Assembly: GCA_024734555.1 (NCBI GenBank)
Contig: JANPWX010000480.1
Location: 4,154,671-4,218,670, forward strand
DNA length: 64,000 nucleotides
Reading direction: 5' to 3'
From: Trochalopteron elliotii
Taxonomy: Eukaryota > Chordata > Aves > Passeriformes > Leiothrichidae
In this document: positions 12,470-23,538 of the stretch, in pieces
How the letters are laid out: each line of letters opens with the position of its first letter
Position numbering within the stretch: position 1 is the first letter of the stretch
Notes under the pieces: model-generated
Told to the model about the DNA's origin: nothing
The model's database searches: none
The model's input: only the letters and a program-made list of their open reading frames with translations
Made by a program: the position numbers and the translations under genes

Positions 12470-12740
12470 ATGACTTAGAAGCTGTAATTAGTACTTTGTC
12501 AGTCACTTGCCCTAATGTTCACTCAGAGAAGGAAGAATTTTCAGGTAATTGTTCAACAACTAAGTCTGAGGTACATCTGAACTGTAGTTTAGTGCAGAGC
12601 AGCATTAGAGCTCGCTGATGTCTAATTGATTAGTAAATTACTTCATTGACTCTCTTAATGGTTGAATGAACTCAAGGTCTGCACTTCTTTAATGAAAGAA
12701 GGCATGGTCTTTATCCCATGGAACATTTAACTTCTGACTG
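12470..12740. promoter_or_regulatory. candidate distal enhancer with homeodomain motifs
   Basis: A repeat-free segment with TAATTAG at 12485-12491 and the dimeric homeodomain site TAATTGATTA at 12623-12632, plus further TTA/TAAT cores. The TAAT-N2-ATTA arrangement is a known paired-class homeodomain dimer site. Conservation cannot be judged from one sequence, so regulatory function is an inference. Confidence 0.25.
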
Positions 12741-14660
12741 GTACTGCAACTGAAAATCTGAGCCAGAGAGCCTTATAAAGCACTTCTTTAGTAAAGTAGA
12801 GAAGTAAATAAGCATTTTTAAAACTGTTCTTTTATTTTAAGCTTCCTATCATTTTCCTCTTTATGTCCCTGTGGCTTGGTGGAAGATGTGAGTCATCAGG
12901 GGGAGTAATGAGAGCAAAAACTTGATTAGTAATTTTGCCAAGGTGATGCGTGACAGAAGGAGCTGTGCCAAACCTGGCAGCTAGGGCTTGAGAAGGGCAG
13001 GCATGTAGGAAATAAAACTTCCCAGAAACATGGGTTAAGGCTTAATGGTGGAGGATTAGTTTGTCAGGAAAAAATACAGGCAGTAATCAGAACAAATAAA
13101 ATCTGTGCACCTGTACATTTGCAGGTTTTACTTGGTATTCTTAAAGCATGCAGTTTAGTGGATAATTACAGTGATGTGGTCTGTGATTCTGAGGAGATCA
13201 CATGGGTAAAGCAACTGGTAAGAAGCATTTTTTGGTATTGACTGGAACAGTCAATAATAACGTGTGTAAAAACAGTTCCCAGATGAAGTTTTAATAGTCA
13301 GGAACTTCTCTCTGATATCTAAATGGAATTGACTTATTCTTACTGTGAGCTTGTGCTTAAGTAGAGTGAGCAATCTGACCACTAATCTAATCAGTTTAGC
13401 ACGATTAGCACCTTTATTCCTGGCACAAGGAGACAGAACTATTCCTGGCAAATTTTTCACCAAACAACCTAAAGTTCCATAAAGCTCATCTTACATCAAG
13501 GACTCCACAGCTGTGAATCTCAGCTGTGCTGGAAGCTCTCACCGAGGGACAGTTCTCCATGAAATAAGCAGGTTTCAGAAATTAGCAGGGCTTCAGAATT
13601 AGCAGCTGCAGGCAAGGTAAATGAAAATGACAGAGTGGAGACTGCAAAGGTCTTTCTAAAGTGTTTATTCAGCTATATTTTTCAAGAGATCTTCTAGCTT
13701 TTTTTGTTTTCGCAGGTCAGTTCATCTCCCTGGAGGGGAGCAGCTCTATCCAGCAGGGCTGGCATGTCACCTGTTAGCCCTGGCTTTGTTATAGCTCTCC
13801 GTGGCAATAACCATTACAGCTGGGGCTGTAAAACTTCCTGTTATATCTTCGCTCATCCACACACTCATAAATTCCATTTTGAGCTGATGTTTTACCTACC
13901 AGGTCTCTGTCCTTTTCAGTGCACATTTTGAATACTCAAAGTGCATTTTGAGTGCTCAGGATAGTCCCTGAGATGTACATGATATATTTTTCCTTAAAAG
14001 CAAATAGAAGCATGACAGTAACTTAATCTTTGATGTGATAAGCTTTGTATGGAGATGAAAACTAGTGGACAGGGGTCAAGACTTTGGAGCATGAAAGATT
14101 TCTGTGTATGGACTTTGACAACCTGGAGAAACACATCCAGGAGGTGAGGAATTGCCCCTTGTCATCTTTGTGAAATGCTCAGTTAAAATAAAGTCTTCCT
14201 TGCTTTTCTTTGTCCCCGTTTTTTATAGTACACTGCAAAACGTGTGGAAGGCTCAGCTTCTCACAGCTTGAATTTTGATTTGCCTAATTACAAAATCACA
14301 ATTAATATGGTTGTGTAATAAAATATTCAAGGCACTATATCTTGTGAGGGCAAAATTATTTTGTTTCTCAGCAGTACAGATGCAAAACTGTGGGGGTTTT
14401 TATGAACACCTCATTCTATTTAAATGTGTAATTTGAAACACTTAATGGAGTTTGCTTTTCAGATGCTTGGCATGACTATGTTCGTTTTTTAAAAGTAGAC
14501 ACATTGCCTTCTAAAAAACAAGGCTCTATACTAAAGTTAGTATGTCTGATATGAGGGACTAGTTCCTCTGGTTGAAAGTTGGAAGGTTTAATGTGGAAAA
14601 TTCACCTGGAAAACGTTACCAGATTTTATCAATTAAACTGATACCCTTTAACGTGGGTTT
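12741..14660. other. unique noncoding DNA
   Basis: No gene, RNA or repeat recognised. AT-rich with scattered short open frames. Confidence 0.5.
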
Positions 14661-14881
14661 TTTGTGTTCCTTTGTTACAGGAAGTTAGGCAGGGATGTGA
14701 GCGTTAGGCAGCACTCCCCAGCATGGGGAAGAACATTCCCACAGTCCCTCACCAGCCCCAGGGACAACAGAAATTCCTCCTGCTGCTGTGTTATGAATGA
14801 CCAAGACAGACACAGTATAACAGAGTTTGTCCTGGCCCAGACTGCACAGGGCTGAGCAGTTGGAATCCCTGGACATCCTTG

Positions 14882-14890
14882 ATTGCATCA
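14882..14890 (+). promoter_or_regulatory. ATTGCATCA, CEBP-ATF composite-like motif
   Basis: The nine bases match the core of the C/EBP-ATF (amino-acid response) element known from stress-response promoters such as CHOP. It lies 80 bp upstream of a TATA box. A single 9-mer match can occur by chance, so this matters only if the promoter downstream is real. Confidence 0.25.
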
Positions 14891-14961
14891 TTTGCTCCAC
14901 CTGAAAACTCTTCATTCCCCACTGGGCTCCAGTCTGGCCCAGCTGATGCCTGTTCCCAGGG

Positions 14962-15041
14962 TATATAAGGTGACTTTACCAGTTTCAGAGTTAAGTGCTC
15001 TGACGTTTTCTTTTCATCCTTCCAGAGGCTCCCTAGTTAAG
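14962..15041 (+). promoter_or_regulatory. candidate TATA promoter with short first exon
   Basis: TATATAAG at 14962-14969 sits in GGTATATAAGG context, a strong TATA box. Transcription would start near 14990-14998. A near-perfect splice donor AAG|GTAAGTA follows, with the exon ending at 15041 and GT at 15042-15043. This gives a possible noncoding first exon of about 45-50 bases. Upstream are E-boxes CACCTG (14898-14903) and CAGCTG (14940-14945), about four helical turns apart. An alternative reading is a 16-base microexon (15026-15041), because the sequence before it has a branch-like CTGAC (15000-15004), a pyrimidine tract and CAG at 15023-15025. I could not find a coding exon downstream that either reading would join, so the gene is unknown. 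Confidence 0.35.
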
Positions 15042-15048
15042 GTAAGTA

Positions 15049-17429
15049 CATGACCTCTAAGGTTTGTTTCTATAGTAGTTCCCTGATGTTGTACCACAAA
15101 GAGAATGGGTGTGGGTTATGTGTTTAGCTGCTGGGAGCTGCCTTTGAATGATTTAAAAAATGACAGCAGTGACAAAAATCCTCAAAAAAAAGTAGTTCTT
15201 CTGCAGCACTTTTAAGATAACATCTACCAGATTAAACATTACAGACTATTGCTGTTAAAGTATAGGTGCTGTGCAGGACAACAACCCTGATAGTTTTATA
15301 AGGTAGAAGTATTACTTTATTGAAATGCTTTGGGGTTTGTTCTCTATAAGTGAGATCTTCATGGAGGAGTTCTTTTAGCTAAATATGTTGGGATGATGTT
15401 TTAAGAAGTGATGAAATGTCCAGAGCTAGAGTTGGTGCTGCATGCACCCAGATGAGTGTGTAATTGTTGCTGGTTTATCTGCATGATATCTGTATAAACA
15501 AGCATGGTTTATCTGTATAATTTTCCCTGAAGCTGAATAGTGAGCCTTGATACTTCAGAGATGATCTTGGCCAGTTTAAACACATCTATGATATATCTGT
15601 AAAGACAGGAAAGTGCTCTGTGATGAATGTTCATTTTTGTAATGTGCAGGTGCTGTGTGTGTTGGCAAAGTAATTGTTGGTGGTTTCACAACACATTCCA
15701 AGCCCATTGCTGCTGCAAATTGTTGTGTCAGGATTTTTTTAAACTTCAATACTTGAATCCTGCTTCCTTTATGTTCAAAGTTATAACTATTCTTATGCCT
15801 GACTACTGTTCCTAATTAATGGATTTGGTATGGTCTGATCTTTTATCTTGGTGCTTTTCCATACAATTTTGATTTGGAGGAATTTAGTAGTAATTTGAAA
15901 GAAATAAATTTAATTACTGCATTATAACTTTACTTACTTTTTTTGTATAGTACATACTTTATGTATTGTAGCTGAAAGACCTTTGTAAAAGAGCTGAAGG
16001 AGAGAGGAAAGGCTGCTCACCCCACACTTCCATAGATAAAAACTATTGTTCCATGAATTTAGTATTTTGAAAATGGAGTCTAGTTATACTTTTAAATGAT
16101 GCTGTTTGCAGGTCGAATTTATATTCATTTGAAGGGTGAATCTGAAGAAACATCTGCTCACAAAAAAACAACCAATGAAATTACATTTCTCCTTTGTACT
16201 CTATCAGTCTGCTATCTAAACATGCAAGTGGGTGAAAGGAGGAAAATTACTTTGAACACATTTTGTGTGCTCACCTATTAGGGGTGTTAACATTGCAAAA
16301 CAAATCTATTTGGAGCATAGCCTCAGAAGTATTTGGCATATATGGTATTTTAGTATGATTTCTCCCCAAATGGTGGACAAATGAATTGGTAGGAAAAAGA
16401 AATCACAACAAAATCCAACCCAAATTTTGTCTTTATCTTACAAGTGAAAGAATATTGGGTGTGTTTTGTTTGGTTTACTATATTTGCAAAAAAAAAAAAA
16501 AAGTATAAATTAGTATCTTCCTCCCTTTTCAAGTCCTCATTGAGATAGTTACAGGTTTTGAATAAACTTCACTCTAAACTTCTATATTCCAAGGACATGA
16601 ATGCAAGGATAGTGGCAAAGGGTGATAAAGATTATGGAAAGCCTGAGTATTCAAAAGGTTAAGCATAAACAGGTATTCAGCATTACAGGTTGAATCCATA
16701 TTCATGTCTCCACTAAATGCTTCTTTGAAAGTGAAGTGAGAAATTAAAGGATACATACATTGCCTGATTGCTCTCCCTTGCAATAATAGCTTAAATGATT
16801 GCTGCTGGAAGACTTGGAAAAAAAAAGTCTTTTCAATATTTATAATATTGTCCCCCACCCACCCTCAAGTGTAGAGGATTGAAACCATTTAAATGGTTTT
16901 GTGGGAGTTTTTTTGCCCCTATTTATTCTGAGTCTCATCTTCAGAATACTTGGACTTCAGTGGAAAACTTGAGACAGGAAAATACTGGGTGTTTGGTTTT
17001 AAAGCAGTTTTGTTTTGTTTGTTTTTTTTTTTTTTATGTTAAACTTCTGCTAGCTCTTGCCACATGATCCTGTTAGATTCTGCTCCAAGCAGTTTGGATT
17101 TAAACTGTACTGTAAATCCAAGTTGCTGTTGCACTCCCCTATTGTCAATGCTTTGATAATGGGTGTAATGGATTATTCAGCTTGTGTATACAATAAAATA
17201 GTGGAAATGAGATAAGGGGATGTGTTGCCTCTAACTGTTTTGAGGGGTTTTTTGCCTCTTATGCTGATGTGTGGTTTGATGGCGTGCTAAGCTGTGCACA
17301 GATTAAGGTCTCACAAGCAGAATTGATCTTTATTAGAAATGTGTTCAGATCTTTCCTACATGTCTTATCAGAAAGGATTTGCCTTAAACCCAAATATGAT
17401 CAAGAAATGAAACTTGAGGGAGCTGACCT
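15049..17429. other. noncoding DNA, possibly intronic
   Basis: No coding exon recognised. If the donor at 15042 is real, this would be the start of its intron. Poly(A)/poly(T) runs lie near 16488-16502 and 17022-17034. Confidence 0.4.
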
Positions 17430-17795
17430 TCATGGGCAGGGGCACAAAATGGATGGAGAGCAGCCCTAAGGAGCAGGAATTTGGGGTGCTGCTGGATGAG
17501 AGGCTGGATATGGCCCTGGCAGCCCAGAAAGCCAAATATACCCCAGGCTGTCTCAAAAAGAGTGAGCAGACGGTCAAGGGAGGGGTTCTCCCCCTGAACC
17601 CTGCTCTTGGGGCACCCCACCTGGGGTCCCCAACATAAGGATTTGGCTTTGTTGGAGCAGCTCCAGAGGAAGCCATGAGGATGATCAATGGGGTGGGAAA
17701 CCTCTCCTGTGAAGGCAGACTCTGAGAGTTGGGTTTGTTCCTCCTGGAGAAGGCTCCAGGGAGACTTTATGGCATCTTCCAGGACCTATTGGCAG
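17430..17795 (+). mobile_element. CR1 LINE fragment (ORF2 3' part), plus strand
   Basis: This matches the end of the CR1 reverse-transcriptase ORF. Recognisable blocks include 'ggatggagagcagccctaaggag', 'gtgctgctggatgagaggctgg', 'gcagcccagaaagccaa', 'ttggagcagctccagaggaagcc', 'aagatgatca'-like text and 'ttcctcctggagaaggctcc'. A deletion of about 30 bp relative to the usual pattern joins 'ccccacctgg' to 'ggtccccaacataag'. Frames are broken, and both the 5' region and the 3' UTR are missing. It is a dead fragment. Confidence 0.85.
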
Positions 17796-17940
17796 TAGAG
17801 AATGTATTTCTAGAATTGAAGTGCCTTTAAGAAGGATATTTTTTTTTTTACTCAAGGAAAATATTTTGACTGAAAATAGATGGAATACATACTTTTATTG
17901 TTAATATTTAAAATGGACTGCACTAATGTTTTTTGTCAAC
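17796..17940. other. spacer between two CR1 pieces
   Basis: AT-rich DNA with a T-run (17841-17851). It is not part of either CR1 fragment. Confidence 0.5.
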
Positions 17941-18308
17941 CAGGCCAAGTGCCAGGTCCTGCCCTTGTGTCACAACAACCCCCTGCAGCTCCAGGCTGGG
18001 GCAGAGGGGCTGGGAAGTGCCTGGTGGGAAAGGCCCTGGGGCTGCTGGAGAACAGCAGCTGAACACGAGCCAGGTGTGCCCAGGTGGGCAGGAGGCCAAT
18101 GGCACCTGGCCTGTCCCAGCCATGGGGTGGCCAGCAGGACCAGGACAGTGACATCCCCCTGACTGGGCACTGGGAGGCCACTCCCCAAATCCTGTGTCCA
18201 GCTCTGGGCCCCTCACAGCAAGAAAGACCCTGAGGGGCTGGAGTGTGTCCAGAGAAGGGAACGGAGCTGGGGAAGGGGCTGGGGCACAAGTCTGAGAAGC
18301 AGCTGATA
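17941..18308 (+). mobile_element. second CR1 LINE fragment, different subfamily, plus strand
   Basis: CR1 ORF2-derived text of a different subfamily: 'aggccaagtgccaggtcctg', 'cacaacaaccccctgcagc', 'gaacacgagccaggtgtgcccag', 'ggccagcaggaccag', 'tgtccagagaaggg' and 'ggggcacaagtctga'. It covers an RT-end region that partly overlaps what the first fragment covers, so it is not a continuation of it. The reading frame is broken. Long open frames on the opposite strand here (up to 176 codons) are antisense shadows of this repeat. Confidence 0.85.
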
Positions 18309-21300
18309 GAGAAAAGAAATTTCTGAATTGTTGTTACTGATCCCTTAGGTGATATGATACATAAAATCTTACTAATCATAAACTGGAATATGGACAAAAA
18401 ATAAAAGTATAGCATTTTGTTGTAATTCATAAAACTGCCTAATGCCATTCTGGCCCTTGTTTTCACTCAGATGGTCAAGAAATTCCATCTCTTTGTCATT
18501 GCTGAGTACTGTTGTACATGTAAATCCTAACCCCAAAATCTGCCACTACTCATAAATTCATGCTAACCAGAGCACTGTTTTTGAGAGACTGTACAATGTT
18601 AGCCCTGTTCAAGTTGGTGTAAGATTATCCCACCCCCAGTGCAGAGCAGAGATAATGAAGCAGATTCTGTTTGTGCCCTGGAGTGATTCCCTAACCTGAG
18701 TTCAGAGGTCGTGGTGTGGCAGGTTAAAGGGATGATCCCAGGTCAGCAAGGGGAAGTCCCAATTACTTTTAGCACTTGAGATTAAAGCATTTGTTTCAGT
18801 GCTCAGTTTTTTCAAGGCTGAACTGAAGAAAGCAGCTTTCTGCCTAAGGACTCTGGGCTGAGCTCCTACTCTGTTTTTTGAAGGTGCTTCTTATACGTTG
18901 CCTTAAGTGCAAAGTATTAAGTCTAAGAGCTCTATTCTGAGCATTTATGAAATTCCTCTGCTGGCATATTGCTATCATCTGCATCCCAAAATAATCTCAT
19001 TACTATATAATGCACCATGTGCATGAATGATATTTCAATATCCTGTCTTTTTCAGAGTGTAATGCACGCCCATCACTGGGTTTGTGCACACTCCACAGTG
19101 ATATACTCATTTCTGAACAGCCTTTTTGAATGATGTTCCCAGCAGAGCCTGCATAAACAGTGAGCTGAAGAGTGGCCCTGGGGCAGAGTGCTGTGATATA
19201 ATATCAGTGTGCCCATGTTCAGACATTCAGCCAGTGAGTCATGAGAGGTTTAAAGGCTTTTTGTATTTCCCTGCTGAAAGATTTGAGTGGGGGGGGGGAA
19301 GTTTAGGTAATCCAGGTTATGTTGCCCTAATCTCTGGAGAGCAGGGAAAACCTGCTTGTGGTGAAGCTCTGCTAGGAAAGGCTCAGGTTTTTGCAAGACC
19401 AACTGTTTTCTCGAGATATTAACAAAAAAGTCCCTTTATCTCTTTGTGCTCATATCTGTCTCTGGAAATTACAGACTCTGAGCCTTTGAAGAGAGCTGAA
19501 GGAGTGAATCACTCCCTCAAACAGATCAAATCAATCTCCTAGTGCATTTTGGTGTTGCAAAGACTATCTTCCCAAAACTTCCCCATCCCAGGAAACACAT
19601 CAGGGAGTGGATCTATTATTTCTGTCTACCAGGGCTGAACTGCCCTTTTTTTGCTCAGGTTAAATGTTAACAGACAGGCCTATCCTGGGCTGGCTCCCTG
19701 CTGTTAATGCAGGCCCAGGCAGTGGGATGTGGGAAGAGAAATCCCTGTGCTCCTCTGTCAGCCTCTTGCTAACCTTGCTGCAGTAAAATGAATTCTTGTC
19801 TCTTTTTCTCCAGAAAGGTCATGCAATGTTTTTTCTTTATTGAGGTGATCTGATCTGCATTGTGTGCAGCTTGGTCAGGCTGAACGGTTTGACAGGGTAG
19901 CCAGTGCTCTTAGGTTGAAATCACCATCTCTCTCTTGTAATAAAAAGAAAAACCAAACAAAAAAAATCCCATTTTGTCATGATAGCAATGACCAGCAGCT
20001 CTGCTGGTTTTCACTGTCATTTCAAGCCTTTATTCTCTTTGTAACTCCTGACTATAAATCATCTTCAATGCTTGCTGTACACAGCATTTGTCAGGACACA
20101 TAAAGTGCTGATTATTAAACTGTTTCCCCAGCCCCATTCTCCATGAAAGGCTGCTGCCTGATGCCTCTGGTTTAGTAAAATATTTTCCTGTCAACAGGAA
20201 ATTATTCCCCCTTTTGTATAGAGAGGAGATGAGATTACTTTGTCATATTCATGTAACACTGTATTCTTCTGGGGCATTCTATAGCTCATTGAACTTTGTG
20301 CAGCACAATAATATTTTATCCAGAGAAAATAAATCAGCTTCAAGCTATTAGTCTAAGATAGAGATAAGAAGGGAGAGGGGAATTTCCTGCATCCTGCAAG
20401 GTGCTACTGTGGGTTTTGTTGCTGTAATGAGGATTAGAAAGAGAAAGCAATGAGGATTCAGCAGCAAGATTCCTGCCTTGCTCCTGTTGCATTCCATCCA
20501 GGAATAACTCTTCAGCTCTGAGGTGATGGAATGCAGATACTGAACAAGAATTGGGTTGGAAACAACAAACTCTTCCATTTTCCCCACACTTTTTATTTGT
20601 AATTTTCCCCTTTTTTGCTCCTCTCTACCCTACTCCTCATTACCAACTTCCTTCCCTCCTGATTTGCTAAAATCAAGAGTCCTCACCTACAGACTGACTG
20701 CCTCACCCATACTGTCCACACAGACTCTTGCTTGTATTTCATCAGAAAACTGGCAGAATACAGCCTGACTCACCTCTTAAAATAAGTGTAGGGTTTTTTT
20801 TTTTCCCTGCTGAGTCTCTCTGCTTGTATTTTGGACATTAGATCAGTTACATTCATTTACTATTGATAAAACCTCAAAAATTTCAGCAGTGTGTTTGCTG
20901 GTTTCTTCAGAGTAGGAGGAGCTTCAGGATCAAGAGGTAAATCTTTATTTTCTGTCTGCCTCACGTGCCCCCTGTGCTGCCAATAAAGCCAAAGAGCTCC
21001 ACTGTGTATATGCTACACTTTGAAATCTTGAAGTAGGAATTTCTCTCATTGAGACTTTTTTCTCAATATTGATGTTGTGAGTGTCTGCAGTGTTCTGCTT
21101 TTGCAGCAACTGACAAGTCCAAGTTCAGTGCAGAGCTCTGAAAGTGAGGGAATTATTCTTACAGATATTTGTATGTCCTGGGCTTGATTTATCACATTTG
21201 GACCATTCTAACTGAGAGCAACACTGACAGAGTGAGAAAAGAACCAGGCCAGAAGATGCTAATTTAAATTTTCAGCTTCAGAGCAAAGCGTGGATGTACT

Positions 21301-23522
21301 CTTCCAGGCAAATGTTAATGAGCTTTTGGTCTTTAAAAATGTAAATAATTTATTGAACTTCTACTGCATTTGCCACGATTCAGAAGAGCAAACATTAACA
21401 ACTCTGCAACATGAAGTAATTCCAAAGCAGTGGAAATGGATGCAACAGTGAATAAAATGAGTGTTTTGACCATAAAATGTTATAATTAATAATGATACTG
21501 ACTGTAATTATTAAATGCAAATCAAAATGTGAAGTATATTTTTCACTTCAAATTTAATTTTAAAAAGGAAGCTGAGGGTGATAGACTTGACTTACCTTTA
21601 ACTTTCTGCTAAATCATGCTTTGAGTTGCTGATATTATTGGAAGATACAGTGGCTGGGAGAATTTGGTCTGTTATTATTTCTAGTGAAATGTCCTTGAAC
21701 TGAACAACTCTCTACAAATCTGAAATCATGAGCCTCTGTGGCATTTCAGTGTTTGAGTGTTATTACAGCCCTATTTATTCTCTAGGTGTGATCCTATTTA
21801 AAAGGGTGAAAGAGAGTGGTGGAAGCCAATCTCATTTCACTAATGTAGAAGTCAAATTTGTCTCCACAGCCCTGTGAAATCTGACTTGTACCTGCTGTTG
21901 TGTGCCAAGATGAGTAAGGGTGGTGAGGAGCTCTGAGCTGTCTTTTCCAGCTCTCTCTAAAATGAAATTGAGTGCACCAAATGTTACAACATTAAATCTC
22001 CCTCAACTTTGGCTTTTGGCTTTTGTTACCATTATATCCAGAACAGTCAGTGCATTATTTATAAATAACTTCTCATTTCAAACATTCAGTACAGAACTGA
22101 CACTTCACTCATGTGAACTCCTGTGCTGCTTTATTATGAAGATTTTCAACACTTCTTTCTAGTGTCACATTTATGTAATATAAATTTGTTGTAGAGTGCA
22201 ATTGCTCCTTTTTCATCTCTTTTCATCAGAATTGTTTGGCCTTTCTCCTTTCCCATGCCCATCTTATTGGCTTTCTAGCAGCAGTCATCAGTGATACTCA
22301 TTGGTGTGTGATGCATCAGAGCAGAAGCACGGGAATGCAAAGTGCCAGATTCCTAAAGGAATCCTGGACTAAAAGTGCAAAAAAAAAAATTCAGCCTCAT
22401 TTGGAAAAACTGGCTTGCTGTCTAGCTGTAGACTGTGGGCTCTGCATTATTCCCATTTAAATTAAAGCCATCATGTTTTAGTTCTGGATAATCTGGCCTG
22501 TAGGATTTTGTCTGCTGGAGACTTCACCCTTTTGCCACTTACATCTGCTCATATACTCATGTATTATGGTCACAAAGGAGGAGGTAGAGGGGGGACAGTC
22601 ACCACTGTAGGAAACAGAAATAGCTTGACTGGGTGTTGCTAAAAGTCCTGCTGTCTCTCTTTAGAGTTTACTCACAGCTGGGGGATGTTACAGTTTAATC
22701 ACTCCATGCCAGGTTTTTCTGCAAAAAAAACATTGCATGACAAAAATTTTAGTATATAGAAAATATTTTAAGTATAGCTGTGACTTACAGACTTACAGTA
22801 CAAGTAAGGAAAACCTTTCCATTGTATCAAAACATTCCAATTCTTCAAAATTGTGGGTTTGGTTTAATTTGCTTCCTCTTTGGTTGTGTCCTCTGCCAGG
22901 CTGCCAAATCTGGCAAATATCAATCTTATAAACCATTTGCCTGAGAAAGGTCATCTGATTTAAATTATACACCTGGAACTTATAAGATTTAAATTTAATT
23001 CTGGTTTCATTTTTGGGATTGCAAGGTTTTCATTCCAATTTGGAAGATATTTTCTCTAGAAATTACTGTTTAATATGTTTACAGAAAATTCTTATTAGCA
23101 AATACTGTTTTCATTATTGCAGATGGAATTAAGGTTTTTTGGGTTTTTTTTTTTGCAGTCAGGTATTGTTAAATTATTCAGAGCAATATCTTCAAATAGA
23201 AATAAACCTTTGCAGACTGATGTGTGCTACTCAGCCTGGTGTGTACTTGTATTTAGTGCACTGGATGGAATTGGTTTAATCTAAATGTGATACAATATTG
23301 ATTATATCTGTAAACAGGTCCAGGAATGAAAATGGGTATGTCGAGTGAGAGTTATCTTCCATAGGACTGTGCTGAGGAAAATTAATCATATTTCAACTGA
23401 GAAGTAATTCCAACTATTTTCTAAACCTTTTCTGAAAACGCCTTTTTTCTTTCAAAGCATAAGAGTTTGCCTGCACCTTTTTTGGCGGGGGGGAATATCT
23501 ATATTTCCAAACATATTCAATT
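18309..23522. other. unique noncoding DNA
   Basis: No gene or known repeat recognised over 5 kb. A G-run lies at about 19290-19299. A pyrimidine-rich stretch lies at 20580-20720. The segment 21270-21480 is free of simple sequence and could be a conserved element, though nothing specific supports it. Confidence 0.5.
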
Positions 23523-23538
23523 TGTGTGTGTGTGTGTG
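23523..23538. repeat. (GT)8 microsatellite
   Basis: Eight GT dinucleotides in a row, a short and possibly polymorphic microsatellite. Confidence 0.85.

Noticed and set aside
17936..18466. Open frame of 176 codons on the minus strand
   Set aside because: It is mostly the antisense of a CR1 fragment and is rich in Pro, Ser and Cys with no domain. CR1 is sense on the plus strand here.
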